Shown here in pieces: positions 27,212 to 37,400 of a DNA stretch of 64,000 nucleotides. Each line of letters opens with the position of its first letter. The stretch's first letter is position 1. Location of the stretch: assembly GCA_003327455.1 (NCBI GenBank), contig QOQU01000002.1, positions 295,963-359,962 on the forward strand. Reading direction: 5' to 3'. The position numbers and the translations under genes are program-made. The stretch is from Anaerolineae bacterium. GTDB lineage: Bacteria; Chloroflexota; Anaerolineae; Anaerolineales; UBA4823. Below the pieces are notes generated by a model, which saw nothing but the letters and a program-made list of their open reading frames with translations, was not told the origin of the DNA and ran no database searches.

Positions 27212-29965
27212 ATGATGTCTTCAGAACGATATTCGGGTGCCAGAATCCGCAAAGAATTTATTGATTTTTTCATTGATCGAGGTCATACCTTTGTTCCATC
27301 CTCCAGTTTAGTTCCAGGTGGTGACCAAACCCTACTTTTTACAAATTCAGGGATGGTGCAATTCAAGGATGTCTTTTTAGGAATTGATAAACGCCCGTAC
27401 CGGCGCGCTGCCAATTCTCAAAAATGCATGCGTGTAGCAGGCAAACATAATGACTTAGATGACGTCGGCCGCGACGATACCCATCACACCTTCTTCGAAA
27501 TGCTCGGCAACTGGTCGTTTGGCGACTATTACAAGAAAGAAGCCATTGCCTGGGCGTGGGAATTATTAACCGAAGTCTGGCAACTTCCCAAAGAGCGCTT
27601 ATGGGCAACCTGCTTTCGCGATGATCAGGGCAATATCCCCGAAGATTCCGAAGCTGCCGAAGCCTGGAGAGCGCAACCGGGGATGAACCCCGACCATATT
27701 CTCTTCTTCGGGCGCAAAGAGAATTTCTGGGAGATGGCGGAAGTCGGTCCATGTGGTCCTTGCAGTGAGATCCATATCGATCGTGGCCCAGAATTTTGTG
27801 ATAAGAGAGATCAACCGGGCCATATCTGCCGTGTGAATGGTGGTTGCCAGCGATTTTTAGAACTCTGGAACCTGGTCTTCATTCAATATAACCGTCTCAA
27901 CCCCACTGACCTTGAACCGCTTCCCGAAAAACATGTCGACACCGGAATGGGTTTGGAACGGATTGTTTCAGTCTTGCAAAATGTCTCCTCGAACTACCGC
28001 ACCGATCTCTTTTGGCCGATGATGCAATGCATCCAATCGTTAACAGGCCACACCGACCATGAACGCGAAGAAAATATTACCCCATACCGAGTTATTGCCG
28101 ATCACTCACGGGCAGCTGCTTTCTTAATTGCCGATGGAGTCGTACCGGGTAATGTCGGTCGTAATTATATTTGTCGCATGATCATCCGCCGGGCAGCGCG
28201 TTTTGGCAGCAAAATCGGCTTGAATGAACCTTTCCTCGCCAAAGTTGCCGAAGTTGTCATCGACCAATATGGAGAGTTCTACCCTGAATTGGAGCGCAAC
28301 CGGAAGGCGATCAGCGACGCCATCACCCGGGAAGAAATCCGCTTTCATAGGACACTCGAAACGGGATTGACGAAACTAGAAAACTTAATGGAACGCTTGC
28401 GGGATCAGGGTCAGACCCAACTAGCCGGAGAATTAGCCTTTGATCTGTATGCGACTTATGGGCTACCTTTAGAAATTACCAAAGATATCCTCGCAGAAAA
28501 TCAGTTTACTGTCGATGAAGCTGGTTTTCATCAAGCAATGGAAGAACATCGCCTTGCTTCAGGAGCAGGTGAAGCTTTTGGGGAATTAGGCGGTGAGGAT
28601 GTCGATGTTTATCGTCAAATCTTCGAGCAACTCACGGCTCAAAATAAACTCACACCCGAAGGGGTCAAACACGACCCCTATACACAACTTTCTGTCCAGG
28701 GAGAAATTCTCGCCATTGTCAAAGATGGGATGCAAGTCCCATCTGCTCAACCAGGCCAGCGAGTTGAGATCGTCTTGCCTCAAACCTGCTTCTACCTGGA
28801 AAGCGGTGGTCAGGTTGCGGATACTGGTTGGATTTATTCATCGAACGGCAACCCGTGGCAAATCGACATCACGGATGTGCGCAAACCTGCCGCCGGGATT
28901 GTTGTGCACATCGGTGAAGTTACGAAAGGGGAACCAAAAGTGGGCGATTCGGCGATTGCTCTGGTTGATCGTCGCCGGCGCGAGGACATCATGCGCAATC
29001 ACACTGCAACGCACCTCCTTCACCGTCATTTACGCCGTGTTCTCGGTGAGCATGCCCGACAGGCGGGTTCACTGGTTGCGCCAGACCGCCTGCGCTTCGA
29101 TTTCACTCACCCTGAACCGCTCACAACTGAACAACTCCAGGCTATCCAGGACGGCGTAAATCACGATATTATCAACGATTATCCATTACATGTCGAATTC
29201 AAACCGCTTCATAAAGCCATCGAAGATGGTGCAATTGCCTTATTTGGCGAAAAATATGCGCAAATCGTGCGCAATGTCATCATCGGTGAGGATGAGACGA
29301 TTTCAAATGAATTGTGCGGTGGTACACATGTCGAACACACAGGGAAAATTGGACTTTTCTTGATCCTCTCTGAGGGCAGCGCAGCAGCCGGCATTCGTCG
29401 CATCGAAGCAGTCACTGGCCGCAAAGCTTACGAGGTTGTCGCCAATCGATTGAACATCTTATCCCAGGTGGCGGATACCCTATCGGTATCTCCGGATAAC
29501 GTCATCCCAAGGGTTGCGCGGTTACTGGAAGAGCTTGACAACGCTCAGAAACAGGTCCAGGCACTAAAACAGCAAGCTGTCCAACAAGAATTTGAACAAC
29601 AGTGGCAAAGCCGCCAAAAACAGCTGGGCAAGATCAGTTTTCTTTCGCTGCATTTTCCAGACGCCGAAGTACAAACGCTACGCCAAATCGTCGATCTATT
29701 CCGCCAGAGAATACCGCACAGAGGAATTATCGTCTTGTCGAGCGAACTCAATCACCGTCCTCAATTATTGGTTGGCATCACCGATGACTTAACCAAAGAA
29801 GGTTGGAGTGCTGTCGATCTGGTCCGCTATCTGGCTGAACCCCTGGGCGGAGGCGGAGGTGGACGCCCCAATCTGGCTCAGGCAGGCGGAAAAGATGGAA
29901 GTAAACTCTCTGAAGCGGTTGCCCGAGCTGAAGAGTGGATTATCGCCAGACTAAATGGAGGTTAA
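27212..29965 (+). CDS. alaS: Alanyl-tRNA synthetase
   Basis: A 917-residue class II synthetase. Catalytic domain: motif region FTNSGMVQFKDVFLG, GKHNDLDDVGRDDTHHTFFEMLGNWSFGD broken over residues about 70-98, GMGLERIVSVLQ. Editing domain: HTATHLLHRHLRRVLG (HxxxH) and CGGTHVEHTGKIG. C-terminal Ala-rich coiled coil and glycine-rich GGGGGGRPNLAQAGG of the DHHA1 domain. Slightly longer than the usual 870-880. GAGGTGAGA precedes two adjacent ATGs; either could be used. Confidence 0.97.
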   Translation: MMSSERYSGARIRKEFIDFFIDRGHTFVPSSSLVPGGDQTLLFTNSGMVQFKDVFLGIDKRPYRRAANSQKCMRVAGKHNDLDDVGRDDTHHTFFEMLGNWSFGDYYKKEAIAWAWELLTEVWQLPKERLWATCFRDDQGNIPEDSEAAEAWRAQPGMNPDHILFFGRKENFWEMAEVGPCGPCSEIHIDRGPEFCDKRDQPGHICRVNGGCQRFLELWNLVFIQYNRLNPTDLEPLPEKHVDTGMGLERIVSVLQNVSSNYRTDLFWPMMQCIQSLTGHTDHEREENITPYRVIADHSRAAAFLIADGVVPGNVGRNYICRMIIRRAARFGSKIGLNEPFLAKVAEVVIDQYGEFYPELERNRKAISDAITREEIRFHRTLETGLTKLENLMERLRDQGQTQLAGELAFDLYATYGLPLEITKDILAENQFTVDEAGFHQAMEEHRLASGAGEAFGELGGEDVDVYRQIFEQLTAQNKLTPEGVKHDPYTQLSVQGEILAIVKDGMQVPSAQPGQRVEIVLPQTCFYLESGGQVADTGWIYSSNGNPWQIDITDVRKPAAGIVVHIGEVTKGEPKVGDSAIALVDRRRREDIMRNHTATHLLHRHLRRVLGEHARQAGSLVAPDRLRFDFTHPEPLTTEQLQAIQDGVNHDIINDYPLHVEFKPLHKAIEDGAIALFGEKYAQIVRNVIIGEDETISNELCGGTHVEHTGKIGLFLILSEGSAAAGIRRIEAVTGRKAYEVVANRLNILSQVADTLSVSPDNVIPRVARLLEELDNAQKQVQALKQQAVQQEFEQQWQSRQKQLGKISFLSLHFPDAEVQTLRQIVDLFRQRIPHRGIIVLSSELNHRPQLLVGITDDLTKEGWSAVDLVRYLAEPLGGGGGGRPNLAQAGGKDGSKLSEAVARAEEWIIARLNGG

Positions 29966-29992
29966 GTTCTCCATTTTTTCTAACATCCATCA

Positions 29993-31504
29993 ATGAAAAC
30001 TCAAATCCTGCAATTAGAAGTCCATGACGATGTCATTTCTATCCTGGATAAAATCGGATGGACACAGACCGAACGGGTTCTGATTGTCCTTCCTCGCCGA
30101 AGGAGAATTCTAACTCATAAACTCGACCTCCTGCGACTGAAAAGACATAGCCAAAAGAGGGGCTGTCAAATCGCTTTCGTGACCAGTGACCCGCTGGTCA
30201 AAGCCCTTGCGCAGGAGGTCAACCTCCCCGTTTTCCATTCAATCCAAAAAGCCTATCAGGCGGAATGGCCAAAAGAATCTGCAATGCAATTTCCACCAGC
30301 CATGCCCTCTGGAGATAAAAAACCGCTGGAAGCTCAGATGGCAACTCTGCAAGCTATCCGGTCGAAGAATACTACATATCTTTTACCACTCTGGACCAGA
30401 CTTGGGTGGTTCACGCTTGCTGTCCTGGCTGTGATGAGCATCCTGGGTGTCCTGGCACCAAGTGCAACGATCCGGTTCACCCCCCCTGTGCAACAACAAA
30501 CCATTACTATCCCTATCATAGCCACCCACCGGGCTCAACAAGCCCGCATTTCCGGTGAAGTACCAATCTCCACCTTACGAGTGACAGTCAGTGGGAGAAA
30601 AACAATCAAAGCGAGTGGTGCGATCACGCTCCCTAAGGATTTCGCTACCGGAGAAGTCACCCTGACAAATCTGACCGATCAAACAATCGAGGTACCGGCT
30701 GGGACCGTTCTGCGAACACTGGATCAAAAACCTCGCCGTTATGCCACTCAGCAAACTGTCCTGCTGAAAACGGATAATGAAAAAACTACCACAGTAACCG
30801 TTCAAGCTTTAGAGGCTGGTTCTGCCCACAATGCTCAACCCAACGAGATAAAAGCCGTAGAAGGATTACTGGGATTAAAAATCGCCGTAAACAACCCCAG
30901 CCCCGTGCAGGGTGGAAGCGATATGACTGCTTCAGCTCCCAGTGAGCAAGATCGCCGTTTACTTTTCCAGCAGTTACAGGCTGAATTGATTGAAGAAGCC
31001 AAAGACAGAATTCCAAATGAGCTACAAAAAGGCGATCTGCTCCTTCCCGAATCAACAATCAAAACCGTGGTGCTTCGCCAACAATACATCCCTGAGAAAG
31101 CAAGCCCCTCCGATTCTCTTTCCTTAGACCTTGAAATCGAAGTCTCCTTTGGAGTGGTAACTCGGCAGTCTCTACTCGATCTCGGTGATCAAATTCTGGC
31201 TTCATCCCTACCAGCTGGATACCAGCCTTTGCGCGATACTTTTACTGCCACCTGTCAAAATCCATTCATCCAAACCGAAAACGGCGATTATACCTGTAAC
31301 CTGGAGCTATTTCGAGAAGTCCAATTAAGGTTCAATCCCGAAGAAATACGCCAGCTTGTGGTCGGCAAATCAATCTCAAATGCCTCCCGACTGTTGCAAC
31401 AAACCTACCGACTCTCTGAACCCCCAAACATCGCAATACTGCCCCGGTGGTTTCCAATCCTTCCCTTACTACCCATGCGGATTGAAGTTGTTACGAAAAA
31501 ATGA
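29993..31504 (+). CDS. Baseplate-J-like membrane-anchored protein, unknown function
   Basis: A 503-residue protein. Residues 1-95 form a soluble domain (VLIVLPRRRRILTHKLDLLRL), about 128-150 a single membrane helix, and the rest is a beta-rich exported domain: repeated patterns such as ASGAITLPKDFATGEVTLTN, VPAGTVLRTLD and ALEAGSAHNAQPNEI resemble the Baseplate_J-like domain seen in Chloroflexota membrane proteins. Phage tail function is unlikely here, as no phage genes are near. Its stop overlaps the ruvX start by four bases. Role unknown; envelope context with mltG. Confidence 0.72.
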   Translation: MKTQILQLEVHDDVISILDKIGWTQTERVLIVLPRRRRILTHKLDLLRLKRHSQKRGCQIAFVTSDPLVKALAQEVNLPVFHSIQKAYQAEWPKESAMQFPPAMPSGDKKPLEAQMATLQAIRSKNTTYLLPLWTRLGWFTLAVLAVMSILGVLAPSATIRFTPPVQQQTITIPIIATHRAQQARISGEVPISTLRVTVSGRKTIKASGAITLPKDFATGEVTLTNLTDQTIEVPAGTVLRTLDQKPRRYATQQTVLLKTDNEKTTTVTVQALEAGSAHNAQPNEIKAVEGLLGLKIAVNNPSPVQGGSDMTASAPSEQDRRLLFQQLQAELIEEAKDRIPNELQKGDLLLPESTIKTVVLRQQYIPEKASPSDSLSLDLEIEVSFGVVTRQSLLDLGDQILASSLPAGYQPLRDTFTATCQNPFIQTENGDYTCNLELFREVQLRFNPEEIRQLVVGKSISNASRLLQQTYRLSEPPNIAILPRWFPILPLLPMRIEVVTKK

Positions 31505-31926
31505 GAATTCTTGCGATTGACCCTGGACAACGACGAATTGGTGTAGCTGTTAGCGACCCTGGCGGGAAAGTCGCATTTCCTCTAACAGTGATTGACCATT
31601 GTTCCAAAGAGGAGGATGCCTTGAGAATCATTGCCCTGGCAGAGGAAAATGGGGCTGAATTAATCATAATAGGACAGGCGCTCGGTATCGATCAACAGCC
31701 CACCCTACAAAGCCGCCGTTCCCTGAACTTAGCCAGGGCGATCCGCGCTCGAACAAACATACCGGTCGTTCTTGTAGATGAATTTGGGACAACCCAGACC
31801 GCCTTAACGATCCGCAAGAAAATGGGGGTAAAAATTAAGAAAATTACCCACAATCTTGATGCCCTTGCTGCAGTCGTTCTCCTTCAATCGTATATCGAAA
31901 ATATCCTTTCTCTAAACCATGAATAA
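31501..31926 (+). CDS. ruvX: RuvX/YqgF family Holliday-junction resolvase-like nuclease
   Basis: A 141-residue RNase H-fold protein. ILAIDPGQRRIGVAVSDP carries the first catalytic Asp, then IIIGQALGIDQQPT, VVLVDEFGTTQTAL and HNLDALAAVVLLQSY with the last Asp. Family members process Holliday junctions or pre-16S rRNA 5' ends. Overlaps its neighbours on both sides, and the order alaS-x-ruvX-mltG matches a conserved bacterial cluster. Confidence 0.93.
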   Translation: MRILAIDPGQRRIGVAVSDPGGKVAFPLTVIDHCSKEEDALRIIALAEENGAELIIIGQALGIDQQPTLQSRRSLNLARAIRARTNIPVVLVDEFGTTQTALTIRKKMGVKIKKITHNLDALAAVVLLQSYIENILSLNHE

Positions 31927-33061
31927 AAGAATATTTTCTCTCTCCTGCTTCATTCTTGCCCTTTTGATTGTCGTGATAAGCGTCTTGAGTGCAATGGCTC
32001 TCTTCACGCTATCCTCGATTCAATCCGATATCGAACGAACCTTTGGCAAGCCGCATCCATCCATTGACTATGCGCAGTCATTGTGGTTTCAGCTCGTCCT
32101 TTATGCAAATAAGGAAAAATTAACCACACCGCTGAATTCTCATGCTCAATCTCAATCCTTTGTCATCGCGCCCAATGAACCTGCCTCAACCATCTTTGCA
32201 AGACTGGCTCAAGAAGGTTTGATTACCGATCCAGAAGCCCTGCAGGTTTTAATGCAATACCTTGGTTATGACACCCAGATACAGACCGGTGAACATTTAC
32301 TCAGCCCGGCGATGAGCCCATACCAGATCGCCAAAGCCCTGATTGATCCAGCGAACCTGCTGATCCATTTCGACCTCTTAGCCGGTTGGCGCACTGAGGA
32401 AGTCTCCACGGCTCTGGTAATCTCGGGGCTGAATTTTTCTACCCAGGAGTTCTTAGAAGCTGCAGCTCAACCGCTCAGCGTCTACCTTCCACAACGTGGT
32501 ACTTCTTCAATCATCGGTTTGGAAGGATTCTTAATGCCAGCTTCCTATCGAATTTTAAAGAATGCCTCGCCCGAAGATTTGCTCCGCTTATTTACCCAAA
32601 ACTTTGACGCTCAGGTTCCAGAAGAGATCGATCAAAAGTTTCAACAACAGGGATTATCCTTCTACGAAGGCATCATCCTTGCCTCTATGGTTCAACGGGA
32701 AAGTATTTTAGAAGAAGAAATGCCCTTGATCGCTTCAGTATTTCTCAATCGCCTGCGCGCCCAAATGAAGCTTGACTCAGACGCTACGGTTCAATACGCC
32801 TTGGGTTTCAACGAAGCCCAGAATACGTGGTGGACCAACCCCCTCAGCACAGCCGATTTTGCGATTGATTCTGCCTATAATACCTATCTCTACAATGGCT
32901 TACCGCCAACCCCCATTTGCAATCCCAGCCTGGCAGCTATTCTCGCCGTTGCAAATGCTCCGCCGAGTGATTACCTGTATTTCCGGGCCGCATGTGATGG
33001 CAGCGGTCGGCATATTTTTGCAACTTCTTACTCAGAACATCTCAATAACGCCTGTCCTTAA
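31919..33061 (+). CDS. mltG: Endolytic murein transglycosylase MltG (YceG)
   Basis: A 380-residue membrane-anchored enzyme that cleaves nascent glycan strands and sets their length. N-terminal helix (about 7-31), LysM-like region, then the catalytic YceG domain with ASMVQRESILEEEMPLIASV (the active Glu lies in VQRES), FLNRLRAQMKLDSDATVQYALG and YNTYLYNGLPPTPICNPSLA. Overlaps ruvX by eight bases. Typical for the family. Confidence 0.94.
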   Translation: MNKRIFSLSCFILALLIVVISVLSAMALFTLSSIQSDIERTFGKPHPSIDYAQSLWFQLVLYANKEKLTTPLNSHAQSQSFVIAPNEPASTIFARLAQEGLITDPEALQVLMQYLGYDTQIQTGEHLLSPAMSPYQIAKALIDPANLLIHFDLLAGWRTEEVSTALVISGLNFSTQEFLEAAAQPLSVYLPQRGTSSIIGLEGFLMPASYRILKNASPEDLLRLFTQNFDAQVPEEIDQKFQQQGLSFYEGIILASMVQRESILEEEMPLIASVFLNRLRAQMKLDSDATVQYALGFNEAQNTWWTNPLSTADFAIDSAYNTYLYNGLPPTPICNPSLAAILAVANAPPSDYLYFRAACDGSGRHIFATSYSEHLNNACP

Positions 33062-33063
33062 AA

Positions 33064-33098
33064 CAAAAAAGCTCATGGAGATAGCTTCCTCCATGAGC
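33064..33098 (-). terminator. Rho-independent terminator of the SHMT-aminotransferase operon
   Basis: GCTCATGGAG (33071-33080) pairs with CTCCATGAGC (33089-33098); on the minus strand it is followed by TTTTTTGTTT. No T-run on the plus strand, so it serves the minus-strand operon, and the mltG transcript can end there only weakly. Confidence 0.8.
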
Positions 33099-33117
33099 CT
33101 GCAGATGTTTTGTGGAA

Positions 33118-34404
33118 TTAAGCGGGGGCTAATTCTTTCATTTTTGCCCGAATCACATTCCCCAAACGATAGATGCCCTCTTCAATTTTTTCTGGTGTAG
33201 CATTGGAGAAATTCAAACGCATGGTATTGTGTCCGCCACCGCCCGGATAGAAACTTTCCCCAGGGACAAAAGCCACCTTTTGTTCAATTGCCTCTTTAAG
33301 TACCTCTTTTGAGTTGAGATATTCCGGCATGGTACCCCACAGGAACAAACCGCCTTCGGGTTGCGTCCAATCCACTTCAGGTGGGAAGTAGCGATCCATC
33401 GCTGAGAGCATGACATCCCGTCGCTCCCGGTAGACCTGGCGGATCAACTTCACATGCTCATCCAGAAAGCCCCCTTTGGAAACCTCATGGGCGACCATCT
33501 GGTTGAAAGTCGCGGTGTGTAAATCCTCCCCTTGTTTCGCTTCCACCATTTTCCGGATGACTTCTGGAGGAGCAACAACCCATGCCAATCGCAAACCGGG
33601 CGCCAGAATTTTCGAGAAGGTGCTGAGGTAAATCACATTGCCCCGATAGCATCGGTCGTGATTGCCGCGATACTGGCTATCAACCACAACAATTGAAGGT
33701 AGATGTTCACCCTCAAAGCGCAACTGCCCATAAGGATCATCCTCAACTATCGGCACTCCAAAGCGGTTTGCCAACTCAACCAATTGATAACGGCGCTCTA
33801 GAGAAAGTGTTACCCCGGTGGGATTTTGGAAATTCGGCAACACGTAGATAAACTTCGGCCCATACCGCAGTGCTTCTTCCAGAGCATCCGTGATCATGCC
33901 ATGCTTGTCCGAAGGAACGGCCACATATTCCGCACCATAAGCATTCCAGGCCTGCAAGGCGCCCAGATAAGTGGGCGATTCAACCAGTATGCGATCGCCG
34001 CGATTGATAAACACCTTCCCGATTAGATCGAGCGCCTGCTGTGAACCCGATGTAATCAAAATATTCTCCGGGTTGATTGTGATCCCATAGCGAGCTGTAT
34101 GGCGAGCGATTTGTTCCCGCAGAGGTAAAAAACCTTCCGTGGTACTGTATTGTAAGGCTTGAGCGCCATGATCGCGAAGCACCTTCTGACAGGCTTCTGC
34201 AAAGCGCTCAATTGGGAAAACATCTGGCGCCGGTAAGCCTCCAGCAAACGAGATGATGTCTGGCTGTTCGGTGAGTTTTAACAACTCTCTCACCGCAGAG
34301 CTTCCCATGCGTTTGGTACGATGCGCATAACGATGATCCCATGGGGTTTGTAAGCCTCTTTCGTCTCGAACTGTACCCGTTACCTTTACCGCGGGTTTTA
34401 CCAT
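33118..34404 (-). CDS. PLP-dependent aminotransferase, fold type I (2-aminoadipate/LysN-like)
   Basis: A 428-residue class I/II aminotransferase without the GntR domain of MocR proteins. Visible: ISFAGGLPAPDVFP, LITSGSQQALDLIGK, VESPTYLGAL, LPNFQNPTGVTLS, EDDPYGQLRFEG, and the PLP lysine in LSTFSKILAPGLRLAW. Closest in style to 2-aminoadipate or branched-chain/aromatic aminotransferases (LysN). AAGGAGG lies directly upstream, and it follows the SHMT-GcvT fusion by 29 bases, so it probably belongs to one-carbon or amino-acid metabolism. Confidence 0.88.
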   Translation of the reverse strand: MVKPAVKVTGTVRDERGLQTPWDHRYAHRTKRMGSSAVRELLKLTEQPDIISFAGGLPAPDVFPIERFAEACQKVLRDHGAQALQYSTTEGFLPLREQIARHTARYGITINPENILITSGSQQALDLIGKVFINRGDRILVESPTYLGALQAWNAYGAEYVAVPSDKHGMITDALEEALRYGPKFIYVLPNFQNPTGVTLSLERRYQLVELANRFGVPIVEDDPYGQLRFEGEHLPSIVVVDSQYRGNHDRCYRGNVIYLSTFSKILAPGLRLAWVVAPPEVIRKMVEAKQGEDLHTATFNQMVAHEVSKGGFLDEHVKLIRQVYRERRDVMLSAMDRYFPPEVDWTQPEGGLFLWGTMPEYLNSKEVLKEAIEQKVAFVPGESFYPGGGGHNTMRLNFSNATPEKIEEGIYRLGNVIRAKMKELAPA

Positions 34405-34433
34405 TTACAAACCTCCTTCCTTTGTGAAAACAA

Positions 34434-37400
34434 TTATTTTGGAAAACGGCTGAGAACAACCGCTTCACTTGGTAAGACAGACTTTTCGCCTAACATCATT
34501 GCAGCCGGAGCTTTGATTTCTTTCTCTGGAGAGCCTTGATAGATATAAATATGCGTACCTTCCTCGGCAGCTTTCAACTCCACATACGCCTGTCCGGTTA
34601 ATGTACCCTGCTGATCGATTGCGCAACTGGTCACCCAACCAATGACGCGACCGCGCTTATCCAATACGGGGTCACCGCCATGCGCCATGCGGACTCCTTT
34701 CTCTAAGAACTGAAAGCGAACAACAACCCCTCTGCGAGTTTTTTCTCGTTCAACAAAAGCCTGCCGCCCGATAAACCAGGGTTTATGCAGTTTGACGTAA
34801 CTGCCAAAACCGCCCTCCGCTACACCCAAATCCCGCTCCCCACGCTTCCCGGAGCCCTCCCCCATCTCATGCCCATAAAGTGGTAAGCCGGCTTCGGTTC
34901 GGAGTGAATCGCGTGCCCCTAATCCAATCGGTTTGATTCCAAAAGGTTCTCCTTTTTCCAGCAAAGTTTTGAACAACTCTGCAGCTCGATTGGGATGAAC
35001 AAATAACTCAAAGGCCATCTTTTCACCGGTGTAGCCGGTGCGCGAAACGATCAAATCAAATCCACCAATCTTCGCATCACACAACTCGGTTCGCTTGAGA
35101 GCGAGAATTTTCTTACGTGTTTCGGGGTCAACACCTAAAGCCAATAAAATATCCCGCGATTTCGGGCCTTGCAAAGCAAGATCCACACGCATATCCTCAC
35201 CCTCTCTTGGATCACGCAGGTTGCGCAGGCGAGCTTTGCGCCCAAATGCGCGTGCCCAGGGTCGCTCGCGGTCGATACATACTTTTCCTTCCAATACCGC
35301 GTTCAGCCATGCCCAATCTTTATCATCATTCGAGGCATTAACTACCACCAGAAAGACATCTAATGCACGGCGGTAAACCAGAGTATCATCAATTACATTG
35401 GCGTCTGGATCCAAAAAATGAGTATAGCAAGATTCGCCAACTTCTAATCCCCCAATATCATTGCCACACACGCTATCTAAAAACGCAGCAGCATCAGTTC
35501 CTTCTACCTGATAGACTCCCATGTGGGCAACATCGAACAAACCTGCCGCCGTGCGGGTTGCTAGATGTTCTTCGATTACTGAGCTATACCAGACCGGCAT
35601 TTCCCATCCGGCAAAGGGGATGAGCTTTGCTCCTAACTGGCGATGGAGGTCGTAAAGGGGTGTTCGTTTTAGTTCTCCCTCTGATTGTCTCCATTGAAAA
35701 TCTGGCTTTGCCTCCCCATTTCCCGTCGTCATGCCAATATAATAGGGTTTTTCCAATGGATGATTGGTTTTTAACGCCTGGGGCAGTTGCGATTCTTGAA
35801 CTTCCTTGACAATCACAGGTCCGGGCAGTTTTTTCATCACTCGATCTGTTGCGCCTTCCGCCTGATCAAAATCAACAAACCCATCCGAGAGGGCGCGCAA
35901 CCAAGCAGCGAAATACGCCGCTTCCTTCACAGGCAAAGATAAGAGAAACTCTCTTTCTGAGCGGCAGGCTAAAATTCCTTCTGTACTTCTTCGGGGCGTC
36001 GAGATGCGCATTGGACAGGCCTCCCCTACATCGAGTGTAGAAACATCAACATCCGTAGCGTAATTCAAAAACTGACGCACCGTATCCCCTTTGACGACAA
36101 AAGACACCTGCCCTGAGGCTGAAGGAAATGTGTCATCAATGAAGTAATAGTGAGGGTAACCATGCCGGGTTAACTCGATATCAGAACCAGCCTGCTCGGC
36201 TAACTGGCGAACCTGAATTTTGACCGATTCGAGGGTGTCAAAGTCAACCTTTGCGCGGCGCAGATTTGCAACCCGGACAGCGTATGTATAGGGTCTGGTT
36301 GCGTTTAATACCTCCACAATCAACTCAGCAACCTTTCGCATTTGTTCCTCTTTGAAACCCCGTTGGGTGACCCAGGGCGTTCCCATGCGGATACCGGAGG
36401 GATCCGCGGCGGAATTGTCGCCAGGGATGGTATTGCGATTGACCACAATCCCGGCAATATCCAGGATCCGCGCTGCCTGATCTCCAGATAGGGATGTCCC
36501 ATCAGCACCGACAAACGTGCGACAATCTAAATTGGTCAGATGGGTATTGGTACCGCCATAAGAGATGCGGCAGCCGAGCTCTTGTAATCGTTCCGTCAAA
36601 GAAGCACAATTTTTCACCACCTGAGATTGCAATTGGCGGAATTGTTCTGTGCGGGCAAGTTTAAAAGCCAACGCCATTGCTGCGAAGGTATTGACATGCG
36701 GGCCGCCTTGCTCTCCCGGAAAGACCGCACGATCGATCTTCTTTGCCAGACCGGGATCGGTGGTGAGAATGCAAGCCCCCCGAGGCCCACACAAAGATTT
36801 ATGGGTGGTAAACGTAATCACATCCGCAAAGCCAACCGGCGAGGGGTAGACCCCGGCTGCGACCAGGCCGGCTACATGAGCGATATCCGCCATCAGGTAA
36901 GCCCCGACTGAATGAGCAATTTTTGCAAAGCGTTCCCAATCCACTGCCCAGGGATAGGAGGAATACCCCGCAATTATGATCTTCGGGCGAACTTGCTCCG
37001 CCAGTTCTTGAATACTTTCATAGTTAATCTGCTCCGTCTCAGGATCAACGGTGTAATGATAAGCTTGATAAAATTTTCCTGAGCGATTGACTGAGGACCC
37101 ATGAGTCAAATGACCACCATGCAACAGGCTCATCCCCAAGATTGGATCTCCTGGATTCAGGAGGGCATGGAAAACCGCATTATTTGCCGGAGCACCTGAA
37201 AGAGCTTGAACATTGACATAGAGTTCATCAACCCCCACCCGCTCATTGGCAAACAATTCTGCACAACGGCGCCTGGCTAACATCTCTACAATGTCAGCAT
37301 ATTCAACTCCTTTATAATAGCGGGGATCGGAATACCGCCGATAGGCAGCAAGCTGAAAATCGTAATCGAAAATTTCTTTTTCGTTATATTTTCGACTTTC

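Noticed and set aside
29993-31504. Prophage baseplate gene
   Set aside because: It has a membrane anchor and sits in a conserved housekeeping cluster with no phage neighbours.
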